Shown here: positions 15,201 through 22,352 of the stretch, piece by piece
How positions within the stretch are numbered: the first letter of the stretch is position 1
How the letters are laid out: every line of letters begins with the position of its first letter
NCBI GenBank assembly: GCA_021299185.1
Contig: JAJTHZ010000009.1
Span: 1 to 35,281 of the forward strand
Direction of reading: 5' to 3'
Source of the DNA: Lysobacteraceae bacterium
Lineage (GTDB): Bacteria > Pseudomonadota > Gammaproteobacteria > Xanthomonadales > Ahniellaceae
DNA length: 35,281 nucleotides
Made by a program: the position numbers and the translations under genes
The notes under the pieces: model-generated
The model's database searches: none
What the model saw: only the letters and a program-made list of their open reading frames with translations
What the model was told of the DNA's origin: nothing

Positions 15201-16991
15201 TCAGGGATTACGGCAAACCGCATCGGGCCCCGCACTCGCGACCAGCTCGCAGGCGCGCGTGGAACCCAGGAACACCGTCACCGCCGACGGGATGGCGCAG
15301 GCGCACTGGGACGCGTCCGGCAGGGCGAGGCGTGCCGCGGCGATATCGATGAGTCCGGTCGCGGGACTCTCGAACACCCAGGCGGGGAAGCTGCTGCCGG
15401 CGATCATCAGCGCAGGCGTGCTGCCGGCGTCGAAGCGGTAGGCGATCGGGGAGAAGCGCACCGAAACGCGGCGTCCCCGGGTCTCCGCGATGGCCGCCTC
15501 GCGAACCATTCGGACCTCGCCATCGGGGCGCACGTCGACGAGCTTCGCCACCAGCGGGCCGCGGTAGTTGCGACGCAGGCGAATCGAGGCTTCGACCTCG
15601 CCGATGATCGGCAGCGCCTCGCGCAGCGGGGTGCCACGCAACAGGCCGACATCGGGGCGCCCGAGCAGCGGCGCCTGGTCGAGCATGCCCGCGGGCGCGA
15701 TCAGGTGGTTGCCACCGAGCGTCGGCACTGGCCGGCTTGCATCGACCGGTATCGCGACTGCGGGCGGCTGCAAGTCGACGGTCCGCGTCTGCGTCGCCAG
15801 CGGCCAACGCGTGCTGGCCACCATCGACTCCGCGCCCTCACCTGCCCAAGTGAACTGCACCTTCGGCCACTGCGCCACCTCGTTCGCATCGTTCTTCAAC
15901 CAAAAGTCGAACCAGGTGAACATCGGTCGCATCGGCCACCGCTCGGGCTCGTCCACGTCGTAGTGGGTGCCATCGAGCATGATCAGGCGGTCATCGCGTC
16001 CGCGGACACCGCGGCGCACCCAGGTTTCGATCGCACTGTCGTGGAAGAAGTCGTGCCAGAGGCCGACCTGCAGCATTGGCGCGCGGAGGCGGCCGCTGAC
16101 GTCTCCGGCCTTGAGCACCTGCGGATTGGTGCGGGCAGCCAGCAGGTCGTTCCAACGCGGCTGGAGGTCGCTGACGATCGGGAATCCCGCAACCGGCGGC
16201 GTGGTCCACCACTCGGACGCGGAGGCGTCGCCTTCGTCGAGCGCATCGAACATGTCGCCGAGCGCCTCGATGGCCATGCCTTTGAGGGTATCGAGTGACT
16301 CGTCGTCGATGCCCAGTCGCTCCTCATGGTCTTCGCTGCTGTCGAGCGAATTCGAGAGCGCCCACGGCAGCAGCGCCTCCCATTTGGTGGTTCGATCGGG
16401 AAAGATCACCCCGCCGAGAAAGTCCGGGCTGGTCGCCTGCGCATAGATGGCACGCACGGACGTCCTTCCCGTCGCGGCGGCCTGCAGTGCGGCCACACCG
16501 CCTGCCGAGTCGCCGAACAAGCCCAGCCGATCGTTGGACCATGGCTGCGCCTCGACCCAGCGCAGCAGTGCCTCGCCGTCGGCACTTTCGTCGAGAAACA
16601 AGCTGAAGCTACCGTCCGACTCGTTGCGCCCGCGAATGAATTGGATGACCAGCGCGTACCCTCGGTCGGTCGCCTCGGTCCAGCCAATGTCCTTGTCATC
16701 GGCCTCGATGTCCTCGTTCGCGTGTTCTTCGGGAAAGCCGCTGACGGGCGTGTAGGGCAGGTCATAGGGGCTGCGTGTGACCAGCGTGGGCCACGGACCG
16801 TTCCCCGTGCCCGGCAGGTAGACCATGGTCTGCAGTTCGGTGCCGTCGGCCGCGGGGACCCGGAACTCGGCCACGAGGTGGCCAGCGGCCGCGCGATGAA
16901 ACCCCGCTGGTGTCGCAATCGCCGCGCCAGAGGGAAGGCACGCCAGAAGCAGCGCGGTGATTGCACCGCGCATTGTGAGGTTCGTGTTCAT
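15201..16991 (-). CDS. Exported CocE/NonD-family (X-Pro dipeptidyl-peptidase-like) hydrolase
   Basis: Encodes 596 residues from ATG at 16991, with GGAG upstream; a longer open frame to 17309 lacks family similarity. An N-terminal signal peptide ends around GAAIATPA. The catalytic domain shows VPAADGTELQTMVYLP, TRSPYDLPY, YALVIQFIRGRNESDG and the nucleophile GLFGDSAGG (Ser162, where relatives often have GxSYxG). DGTHYDVDEPERW probably carries the catalytic His. LKND then leads into a jelly-roll C-terminal domain with PLLGRPDVGLLRG and LRRNYRGP. Cys residues late in the protein (ASQCACA, TRACELV, AVCRNP) may form disulfides. Periplasmic or secreted esterase or peptidase; substrate unknown. A GCACCC/GGGTGC hairpin (17004-17021) sits next to the ribosome-binding site. 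Confidence 0.87.
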   Translation of the reverse strand: MNTNLTMRGAITALLLACLPSGAAIATPAGFHRAAAGHLVAEFRVPAADGTELQTMVYLPGTGNGPWPTLVTRSPYDLPYTPVSGFPEEHANEDIEADDKDIGWTEATDRGYALVIQFIRGRNESDGSFSLFLDESADGEALLRWVEAQPWSNDRLGLFGDSAGGVAALQAAATGRTSVRAIYAQATSPDFLGGVIFPDRTTKWEALLPWALSNSLDSSEDHEERLGIDDESLDTLKGMAIEALGDMFDALDEGDASASEWWTTPPVAGFPIVSDLQPRWNDLLAARTNPQVLKAGDVSGRLRAPMLQVGLWHDFFHDSAIETWVRRGVRGRDDRLIMLDGTHYDVDEPERWPMRPMFTWFDFWLKNDANEVAQWPKVQFTWAGEGAESMVASTRWPLATQTRTVDLQPPAVAIPVDASRPVPTLGGNHLIAPAGMLDQAPLLGRPDVGLLRGTPLREALPIIGEVEASIRLRRNYRGPLVAKLVDVRPDGEVRMVREAAIAETRGRRVSVRFSPIAYRFDAGSTPALMIAGSSFPAWVFESPATGLIDIAAARLALPDASQCACAIPSAVTVFLGSTRACELVASAGPDAVCRNP

Positions 16992-17459
16992 TTCGCTCAC
17001 TCCGCACCCCTGCGTGGGTGCCGCCGACCCGACGGGCATCGCCGGGTGGACGCATCGTGCGGTGACTGCACGACCGTTCGTGGTATCGCGGGCGTCATCC
17101 CGCAACTGCGGAGTTGTTCGTGCACCAGCGGTCGTATGCGGCACGCGCGATCCGCGGGCGAGGACTTGTCTTTGGTGCCGCGCGCAGCACAGCGGCGCTG
17201 CCGGCAGTGCGGACTTCGCGCGGACATCACGTGAGACAAAGGATTCACGCGCCCGTCGGATCGCTGCCGCGATCGCCGTTCGTGCATCGCACGCCTCGCA
17301 CGCGAACACGCTGCCCCATACCAGCCAACATTCGTCGACCCAGCTTGCGCCGCCGCGTCAACGCAGTGTGCAGACGATCCGTCCGGGGCCGTCACGCCGA
17401 CGCGACGCGGGGGTGACCGGCGGCCCAGTCAACGGCGGACGCCGCGATCGGACGCGCAA
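16992..17459. other. 468-bp intergenic region without a recognised gene
   Basis: It lies between plsB and the CocE/NonD-type gene, both on the minus strand. The reading frame of the hydrolase stays open leftwards into it, but the encoded sequence is Arg/Ala-rich and non-conserved. The only structure I can point to is a small inverted repeat near 17004-17021 beside the hydrolase ribosome-binding site. No terminator with a T-tract was found after plsB. Confidence 0.6.
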
Positions 17460-20009
17460 TCAGCCGGTGGGCGACCCGCCGTCGTCCGGCTTCGCGGGCG
17501 CGGGCGTTACCTCGAGCTTCGGGTTGGCGGTGAGCTTGAGGATCGAGTGGCGCAGTTCGCGCGAGAGGATCAGGCGCGCATCCTTGGCGATCGCGGCCAG
17601 CGCGTCGCCGAAATCGAGCTTGCCCGATTCGTCCAGCCACACGAAGCGGTGTTCCTTCAGGGTGGCGATGAAGCCGCGGAACAGGTTGCGGTCGAAGAAC
17701 TCCGGCGCGCTGCGTTCGTACAGCAGGGCGAGGCGCTGCGCGGTGAGGTGGCAGAGGTTCTCGAGCTCCGACGACGACAGCGCGCGCGGGCCGTTCTTCA
17801 CCAGCAGGGCGATCGCGATGTAGTAGCGCTCGAAGGCCTGCACCAGGGTGTGCGCGACCACCCGCAACTGGAAGGCCTCGTCGGTCTGGCCGACGCGCCG
17901 GCGCAGCATGCGGCCCTCGGCGTCGGCCTTGAGCAGGCCGAGTTCGAGGAACACGTCGATGGTCGCCTGCACGCGCTCGCCGAACTGCTCGGCCGTCCAC
18001 GGCAGGAACAGCTCGTTCTGCAGGAAGGGGTAGACGAACTCGCCGAGGCGCTCCACGGTGCCGCGGCGCAGGCGGCGGTTGTTGAGGAAGCAGCACGCCA
18101 CCCAGGCGGCGGTGGCGAACAGGTGGATGACGTTGTTGCGGAAGTAGGACAGCAGCACCGCGCGGTCGCCTTCGGCCGCCAGCACGTCGCCCAGCGGATG
18201 GCGCACGCGCTCGATCGACTGCATGCGCTCGCCGTAGGCGATGATCTCGGCCGGCGTGAGCGCGGTGACGGTGACGCGGTCGGAGTAAGGCACGCGCTCC
18301 AGCAGGTGCTTGCACACCGACAGCGCCGACGACAGGTCGCCCTCGCCCAGCGCGTGCTTGGGCGCGGACAGCAGCACCAGCGCCAGCAGGTTGATCGGGT
18401 TGACGTCGGTGGCGCGGTTGATGTTGACCAGCACGCGGTCGGCCAGCGTCGACACCGCGCCGGCGAACCACTCGGGGCGATCGTCGGCGTCCGGGCTGCG
18501 CTCGCGCCACGCGGGCGCCACGCGGTCGAGGTGCTCGCCGAGGAAGATCGGCTCGCCGAACGACAGCGCCACCTTGCCGTACTTGTGGCGCAGGATGCCG
18601 AAGGCGCGCAGCAGGCCGAGCAGGCTTTCCTTCTCCTTCGGCTTGCCGGACAGCTCGCCGATGTAGGACTTGCCCTCGATCAGCTTCTCGTAGCCGATGT
18701 AGACCGGCACGAACACCACCGGCCGGCGCGGCACGCGCAGGAAGGAGCGCAGCGTCATCGCCAGCATGCCCGCGCGCGGCTCCAGCAGGCGCCCGGTGCG
18801 CGAGCGGCCGCCCTCGATGAAGTACTCCATCGACACGCCGCGCGCGAAGAGCTGGGTCACGTATTCGCTGAACACGGTCGAGTACAGCGCGTTGGCGCGG
18901 AACGAGCGGCGCAGGAAGAAAGCCCCGCCGCGGCGCAGGATCGGGCCGACGACCGGCAGGTTGAGGTTCACGCCGGCCGCGATGTGCGGCGGCACGATGC
19001 CGTTCTCATACAGCTGGTAGGACAGCAGCAGGTAGTCGATGTGGCTGCGGTGGCAGGGCACGTAGACCACCTCGTGCCCCGGCGCCACCTTCTTGAGGGT
19101 GTCGAAGTGGTGCATCGACACGCCGTCGTAGATCTGGTTCCAGAACGGCCGCAGGATGAACGACAGCGAGCGCACCACCGGGTGCGAATAGTCGGCGGCG
19201 ATCTCCCACGCGTAGGCGCGCGCCTTGGCCCAGGCCTGCTCGCGGTCGATGTTCTCCTTCGCCGCGGTGGCGGCGATCGCCGCGCGCACCGGTTCGGCGT
19301 TGAGCACGTCGTCGATCACCGTGCGGCGGTGCGACAGGTCGGGGCCGATGACCGCGGTGCGCAGGCGGCGGAAGTGCGCGCGCAGCACGCGCGCGGCCTT
19401 GCGCACCGTGCGCTCGGGGTCGAGGCCTTCGGCCACCACCTCGCGCAGGCTCACTGCGGGGCTGAAGTGCACGATGGTGTCGCGGCCGTTGAGCAGCAGG
19501 GCCAGCAGGCGGCGGAAGCGGCCGACCACCACCCAGTTCTCCGAGAACAGCACGCGGAACCAGCCGGTGGCGCGGTTCGGCGCGCGACCGACGAAGATCG
19601 ACACCGGCACCACGTGCACGTCGAGCTCGGGGTTCGCGGCGACCGCGGCGAGGAGTTCGCTCAGGCCCTCGGAGCGCGTCGGATGGCGCGGCCGGCCCTC
19701 CAGCCAGGAGCCGCGCCGGGACAGCGACAGCACGGCGCGGTCGCGCCGCATCAGGCCACCGGGCACCGGCATCAGCGGCGGTGGCAGGCCGGCTTCGCGC
19801 GCGGCCTCCTCCAGGATCACCGCGTTCGAAAGCCCATAGCGCTCCAGCACGTAGACCACCGGCACGCCGGGCTTGGTGATGACCTCCAGCGGCCGATCGG
19901 GCTCGGTCTTGATCCGCAGCCACGGACGCAGGCCGCGCGCGAGCAGGCGGAATGGCCAGGGCGCGCGGGCGGCCTCAGGCAGGTTCATGTCGGCGGGGGC
20001 GACGGCCAT
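17460..20009 (-). CDS. plsB: Glycerol-3-phosphate 1-O-acyltransferase PlsB
   Basis: Encodes 849 residues (E. coli 807) from ATG at 20009, preceded by GGAAG. The acyltransferase block has CHRSHIDYLLLSYQLY (HX4D, around residue 320), GAFFLRRSFRANALY, YFIEGGRSRTGRLLEPRAGML, and FVPVYIGYEKLIEGKSY. It transfers an acyl group from acyl-ACP or acyl-CoA to sn-1 of glycerol-3-phosphate at the inner membrane, the first step of phospholipid synthesis. A second in-frame ATG seven codons later lacks a ribosome-binding site. The Ala/Pro/Asp tail is low-complexity. The candidate sRNA/terminator lies about 220 bp upstream on the same strand. Confidence 0.97.
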   Translation of the reverse strand: MAVAPADMNLPEAARAPWPFRLLARGLRPWLRIKTEPDRPLEVITKPGVPVVYVLERYGLSNAVILEEAAREAGLPPPLMPVPGGLMRRDRAVLSLSRRGSWLEGRPRHPTRSEGLSELLAAVAANPELDVHVVPVSIFVGRAPNRATGWFRVLFSENWVVVGRFRRLLALLLNGRDTIVHFSPAVSLREVVAEGLDPERTVRKAARVLRAHFRRLRTAVIGPDLSHRRTVIDDVLNAEPVRAAIAATAAKENIDREQAWAKARAYAWEIAADYSHPVVRSLSFILRPFWNQIYDGVSMHHFDTLKKVAPGHEVVYVPCHRSHIDYLLLSYQLYENGIVPPHIAAGVNLNLPVVGPILRRGGAFFLRRSFRANALYSTVFSEYVTQLFARGVSMEYFIEGGRSRTGRLLEPRAGMLAMTLRSFLRVPRRPVVFVPVYIGYEKLIEGKSYIGELSGKPKEKESLLGLLRAFGILRHKYGKVALSFGEPIFLGEHLDRVAPAWRERSPDADDRPEWFAGAVSTLADRVLVNINRATDVNPINLLALVLLSAPKHALGEGDLSSALSVCKHLLERVPYSDRVTVTALTPAEIIAYGERMQSIERVRHPLGDVLAAEGDRAVLLSYFRNNVIHLFATAAWVACCFLNNRRLRRGTVERLGEFVYPFLQNELFLPWTAEQFGERVQATIDVFLELGLLKADAEGRMLRRRVGQTDEAFQLRVVAHTLVQAFERYYIAIALLVKNGPRALSSSELENLCHLTAQRLALLYERSAPEFFDRNLFRGFIATLKEHRFVWLDESGKLDFGDALAAIAKDARLILSRELRHSILKLTANPKLEVTPAPAKPDDGGSPTG

Positions 20010-20230
20010 GCGAGCGCTTCCATGGGGTGCCGCGGCACGCGGCTCAAGCCCGCGCGCAGGCGATCGCTGCCGCGGCGTTCAGGCCGGGGCGGCGCGGCGA
20101 CGACGGGATCGAGGCGAGTCGGGGGGCCAAGCAGCCACACTCGTGACGGGGTAGGCGACTGTAGGCGCGGGGCTTTCCGCCGCGCAACTGGCCATCGGGC
20201 CGATCGCGCCGCCCCGCATTCCGGTCGCCC

Positions 20231-20265
20231 AAAAAAAAACTCAGATGGTCTTGCGGCCATCTGAG
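20231..20265 (-). terminator. Intrinsic terminator (9-bp perfect stem, T9)
   Basis: On the minus strand CTCAGATGG (5' arm, pairing positions 20257-20265 with 20240-20248) forms a perfect 9-bp stem with an 8-nt loop and is followed at once by nine T residues (20239-20231). It is the only textbook rho-independent terminator found in the window. It could end the proposed sRNA or transcripts reading out of pyrF 200 bases upstream. Confidence 0.9.
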
Positions 20266-20327
20266 CGAACCGGCTGTGTGCCGGAGGGGGAATCGGCATC
20301 GCGGTCGGCGCGGAGCCGTCGCGACGT
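20231..20327 (-). ncRNA. Candidate small RNA, about 97 nt, with C-rich loop
   Basis: On the minus strand a promoter-like sequence (20334-20363) predicts a start near 20327 and the terminator ends at 20231. Between them are short hairpins: CGGC-TCCGC-GCCG, and TGCCG (20294-20298) pairing with CGGCA (20279-20283) around a 10-nt loop ATTCCCCCTC. The loop is complementary to Shine-Dalgarno sequences, a known feature of C-rich-loop bacterial sRNAs such as Xanthomonas sX13 (established for that RNA, inferred here). No open reading frame of useful length lies in it. The alternative is a pyrF 3' trailer or a plsB leader. Confidence 0.5.
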
Positions 20328-20333
20328 GCCGAA

Positions 20334-20363
20334 ATACTAACTTAGCTGCGCTATCTGATGCAA
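20334..20363 (-). promoter_or_regulatory. Promoter-like sequence for the candidate sRNA
   Basis: Reading the minus strand: TTGCAT (20358-20363), 18 bases, TAGTAT (20334-20339). Each hexamer is a partial match to sigma-70 consensus. The -35 hexamer overlaps the edge of the 19-bp palindrome at 20360-20378, as expected for a regulated promoter. Confidence 0.45.
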
Positions 20364-20378
20364 TACCTGAGGTATTGC
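20360..20378. promoter_or_regulatory. Perfect palindrome GCAATACC-TGA-GGTATTGC
   Basis: An 8-bp perfect inverted repeat with a 3-base centre in the AT-rich stretch, overlapping the putative -35 box of the candidate sRNA. It looks like a dimeric regulator site; the regulator is unknown. Confidence 0.55.
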
Positions 20379-20383
20379 TGCCT

Positions 20384-20406
20384 AAAGCATTGATTGATAA
20401 TGCTTT
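20384..20406. promoter_or_regulatory. Perfect palindrome AAAGCATT-GATTGAT-AATGCTTT
   Basis: An 8-bp perfect inverted repeat with a 7-base spacer, five bases beyond the first palindrome and just upstream of the putative -35 box. It has a different sequence from the first, suggesting a second regulator or a hairpin. Upstream placement would suit an activator. Confidence 0.5.
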
Positions 20407-20464
20407 CTCGACACCAAACCAAGCACAAGGACTGGGCGGGGTCAGAACCGGCGGAGATCAGCGC

Positions 20465-21355
20465 TCAGCCAAGGATAGCCGCCTCCCCCCGCAGTTGCGC
20501 AAGCGCTTCGGCGATTGCCGCTGGCGCCGCACCGCGGGCCAGGATGCCGCGCGACACATTGGGCAGCACGCGCGACGCCGCCGCACCGAAGCGCCGCTTC
20601 ACGTCGGCGAAGGTCGCCCCCTGGGCGCCGACGCCGGGCGCCAGCAGCCAGGCCCCGGGCATGCGTTCGGCGAGCGCGCTGGATTCATCGTGGGTGGCGC
20701 CGAGCACGGCGCCGATGCCGCCGCCGATCGGCGCGTGGCGCAGGTTGGCTTGCGCGATCTCGTCGGCCAAAGCCTCGGCGACGCTGCGGCCGTTGGCTGC
20801 GGCGTTTCTGGAGACCAGAGCCTCGGCGACGCCACGGTCGTCGATCAAGCGGGCGGTTTGGGTGGGAGTGCCTTCCGGGTTCGACGAGCGCACCACCACG
20901 AACACGCCGGTGCCGGCGGCGAGCGAGGCATCCACCCCACGCGCCAGCGCGCCGAAACCGAGGTAGGCCTGCGCGGTCCAGGCATCGCAGGCCAGCGGCG
21001 CGCCGGGTCGCGAGAAGGCATCGGCATACGCCTCGGCGGTGGCGTCGATGTCGCCGCGCTTGCCGTCGAGCAGGACCAGCACGCCCTCGGCGCGGCAGTC
21101 GGCGAGCAGGCGCTCCAGCGCGGCGAGACCGGCGCTGCCGTGGCGCTCGAAGTACGCCATTTGCGGCTTGACGATCGACAGCTCGAAGCGCGCGGCCTCC
21201 AGCACGCGGCGGCCGAAGTCGCGCAGCCCCCCCGCGTCGTCCGCGAGGCCGCACTGCGCGAGCAGCTTCGGCGACGGATCGATGCCCACGCACAGCGGCC
21301 CGAAGCGCGCCACGCGCGCGGCCAGCCGCGCCGGGAAGGGCACCGGCGCGCTCAT
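20465..21355 (-). CDS. pyrF: Orotidine 5'-phosphate decarboxylase (type 2, PyrF)
   Basis: Encodes 296 residues from ATG at 21355. It decarboxylates OMP to UMP, the last step of de novo pyrimidine synthesis. The active-site motif is LLDGKRGDIDATA (Asp97, Lys99, Asp102), preceded by GPLCVGIDPS and IVKPQMAYFERHG, and followed by SSNPEG and the phosphate-binding LLAPGVGAQGA. Length and the DGKRGDI/SSNPEG pattern fit the longer type 2 subfamily rather than the E. coli type. The ATG overlaps the stop of the acid phosphatase gene (ATGA), so both are probably translated from one mRNA. Confidence 0.95.
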   Translation of the reverse strand: MSAPVPFPARLAARVARFGPLCVGIDPSPKLLAQCGLADDAGGLRDFGRRVLEAARFELSIVKPQMAYFERHGSAGLAALERLLADCRAEGVLVLLDGKRGDIDATAEAYADAFSRPGAPLACDAWTAQAYLGFGALARGVDASLAAGTGVFVVVRSSNPEGTPTQTARLIDDRGVAEALVSRNAAANGRSVAEALADEIAQANLRHAPIGGGIGAVLGATHDESSALAERMPGAWLLAPGVGAQGATFADVKRRFGAAASRVLPNVSRGILARGAAPAAIAEALAQLRGEAAILG

Positions 21356-22275
21356 TCGCGGCGCAGGTTGCGGCGCATGCAGGCGCGCGCGTCGTCCTTT
21401 TCCGCGCCGTCGCAGAACTTCGCCGCCGCGTCGACCCACGAGCCGTACATCGGATTGGGCAGCATGAACCAGCGGCTGCCCCACCAGTCGCGGTAGGTCG
21501 CGGTGCGGCGCTTGCGCGTCGGGTTGTCGGTCTTCACCCCGCCGAGGAAGTCGCCGAGGTTGTCGCCGAACATCCCGATCACGCGGTAGTCGCGGTCGAC
21601 CAGCCGGCGGCGCGAGACCTTGTCGCTGCCGAAGCCACGCGCGTCGTCGAGCAGCAGCAGGCGCTCCTCGCCGCCCTCGGACAGGGGGAAGCCCAGCGCG
21701 CGCAGGTTGTCGGCGGTGGCCGCACCGTCGGCCGCGCTGCGGTTGGTGACGTAGAACACCGCGATGCCGGCGCCGGCCGCCCACTGGGTGAACTCCACCG
21801 AGCCGGGCACCGCGCGCGCGCGCCGCTCCGCCACCCAGGCCGACCACGATTCAGGATCGAACAGCGCGTCGACGTCGATCCGGCGCGCCTGGTAGGGCGA
21901 GTTGTCGAGCACGGTCTCGTCGGCGTCGAGGATGATCGCCAGCGGCTGGCCGGTGTCGTTGTTGGCCCGCTCGGCCATCGGCATCGCGTTCCAGTTGCCC
22001 AACTGGTTGGCCGCGGTGGCGCGCGCCTCGTCGTCCGGCGCGGATGCCGCCTGCTGCTGCCACTGCACCACCGGCGCCAGCGCGCGCCGCGCGCCGACGT
22101 AGACGCTGCGCGCGGTGGCCTCGTATTCGACCGCGTCCTGCTGCCACGACACGGCGTACAGCTGGTCGTTGGCGGGTGCAGCGGTGGTGGCCGGGGCGTC
22201 GGATTTGCCGGGCGCGCTGGCGCAGGCGGCGAGGAACAGGCAGAAAAGGGCGGCGACGGGCGTACGCAGGGTCAT
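21352..22275 (-). CDS. HAD-family acid phosphatase lipoprotein, e(P4)/5'-nucleotidase type
   Basis: Encodes 307 residues. The signal peptide ends in the lipobox FLAAC (Cys18). The HAD motif I is ILDADETVLDNSPY (Asp117, Asp119); motif II is VFYVTNRS, and motif III/IV are in RRRLVDRDYRVIGMFGDNLGDFLGG. This is the class C / e(P4) outer-membrane acid phosphatase family (PF03767), which dephosphorylates nucleotides such as NMN or NMP in the periplasm. The C-terminal segment has WFMLPNPMYGSW, as in the family. The overlap with pyrF suggests a nucleotide-scavenging link. Confidence 0.93.
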   Translation of the reverse strand: MTLRTPVAALFCLFLAACASAPGKSDAPATTAAPANDQLYAVSWQQDAVEYEATARSVYVGARRALAPVVQWQQQAASAPDDEARATAANQLGNWNAMPMAERANNDTGQPLAIILDADETVLDNSPYQARRIDVDALFDPESWSAWVAERRARAVPGSVEFTQWAAGAGIAVFYVTNRSAADGAATADNLRALGFPLSEGGEERLLLLDDARGFGSDKVSRRRLVDRDYRVIGMFGDNLGDFLGGVKTDNPTRKRRTATYRDWWGSRWFMLPNPMYGSWVDAAAKFCDGAEKDDARACMRRNLRRE

Positions 22276-22352
22276 GGGGTTTCGATCGCGCGGGGGACAC
22301 GCAATTGTAGGACCGAACGCGGTATCGCGGCCCGTCGCCGCCGAAACTTCGC

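Larger units (their letters stand above)
20010..20464. other. 455-bp intergenic region with terminator, palindromes and a putative sRNA
   Basis: The right half (20331-20430) is strikingly AT-rich against its surroundings. It carries two perfect palindromes and a minus-strand promoter-like sequence. The middle carries short hairpins and an intrinsic terminator. The left part (20010-20230) returns to high GC and would contain the plsB promoter; TGTAGGCGCGGGGCTTTCCGCCGCG near 20159 resembles a decayed REP-like element. No protein gene is seen. Confidence 0.7.

Noticed and set aside
16992-17309. Upstream extension of the CocE/NonD-type hydrolase
   Set aside because: The signal peptide and ribosome-binding site at 16991 fix the start; the extension is Arg/Ala-rich and non-conserved.
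17547-20264. 905-codon plus-strand open frame antisense to plsB
   Set aside because: Shadow of plsB; the sense protein has all acyltransferase motifs.
20331-20430. Recombination site (dif-like) or attachment site in the AT-rich island
   Set aside because: The palindromes do not match the dif core as I know it, and there is no integrase or duplicated flank.
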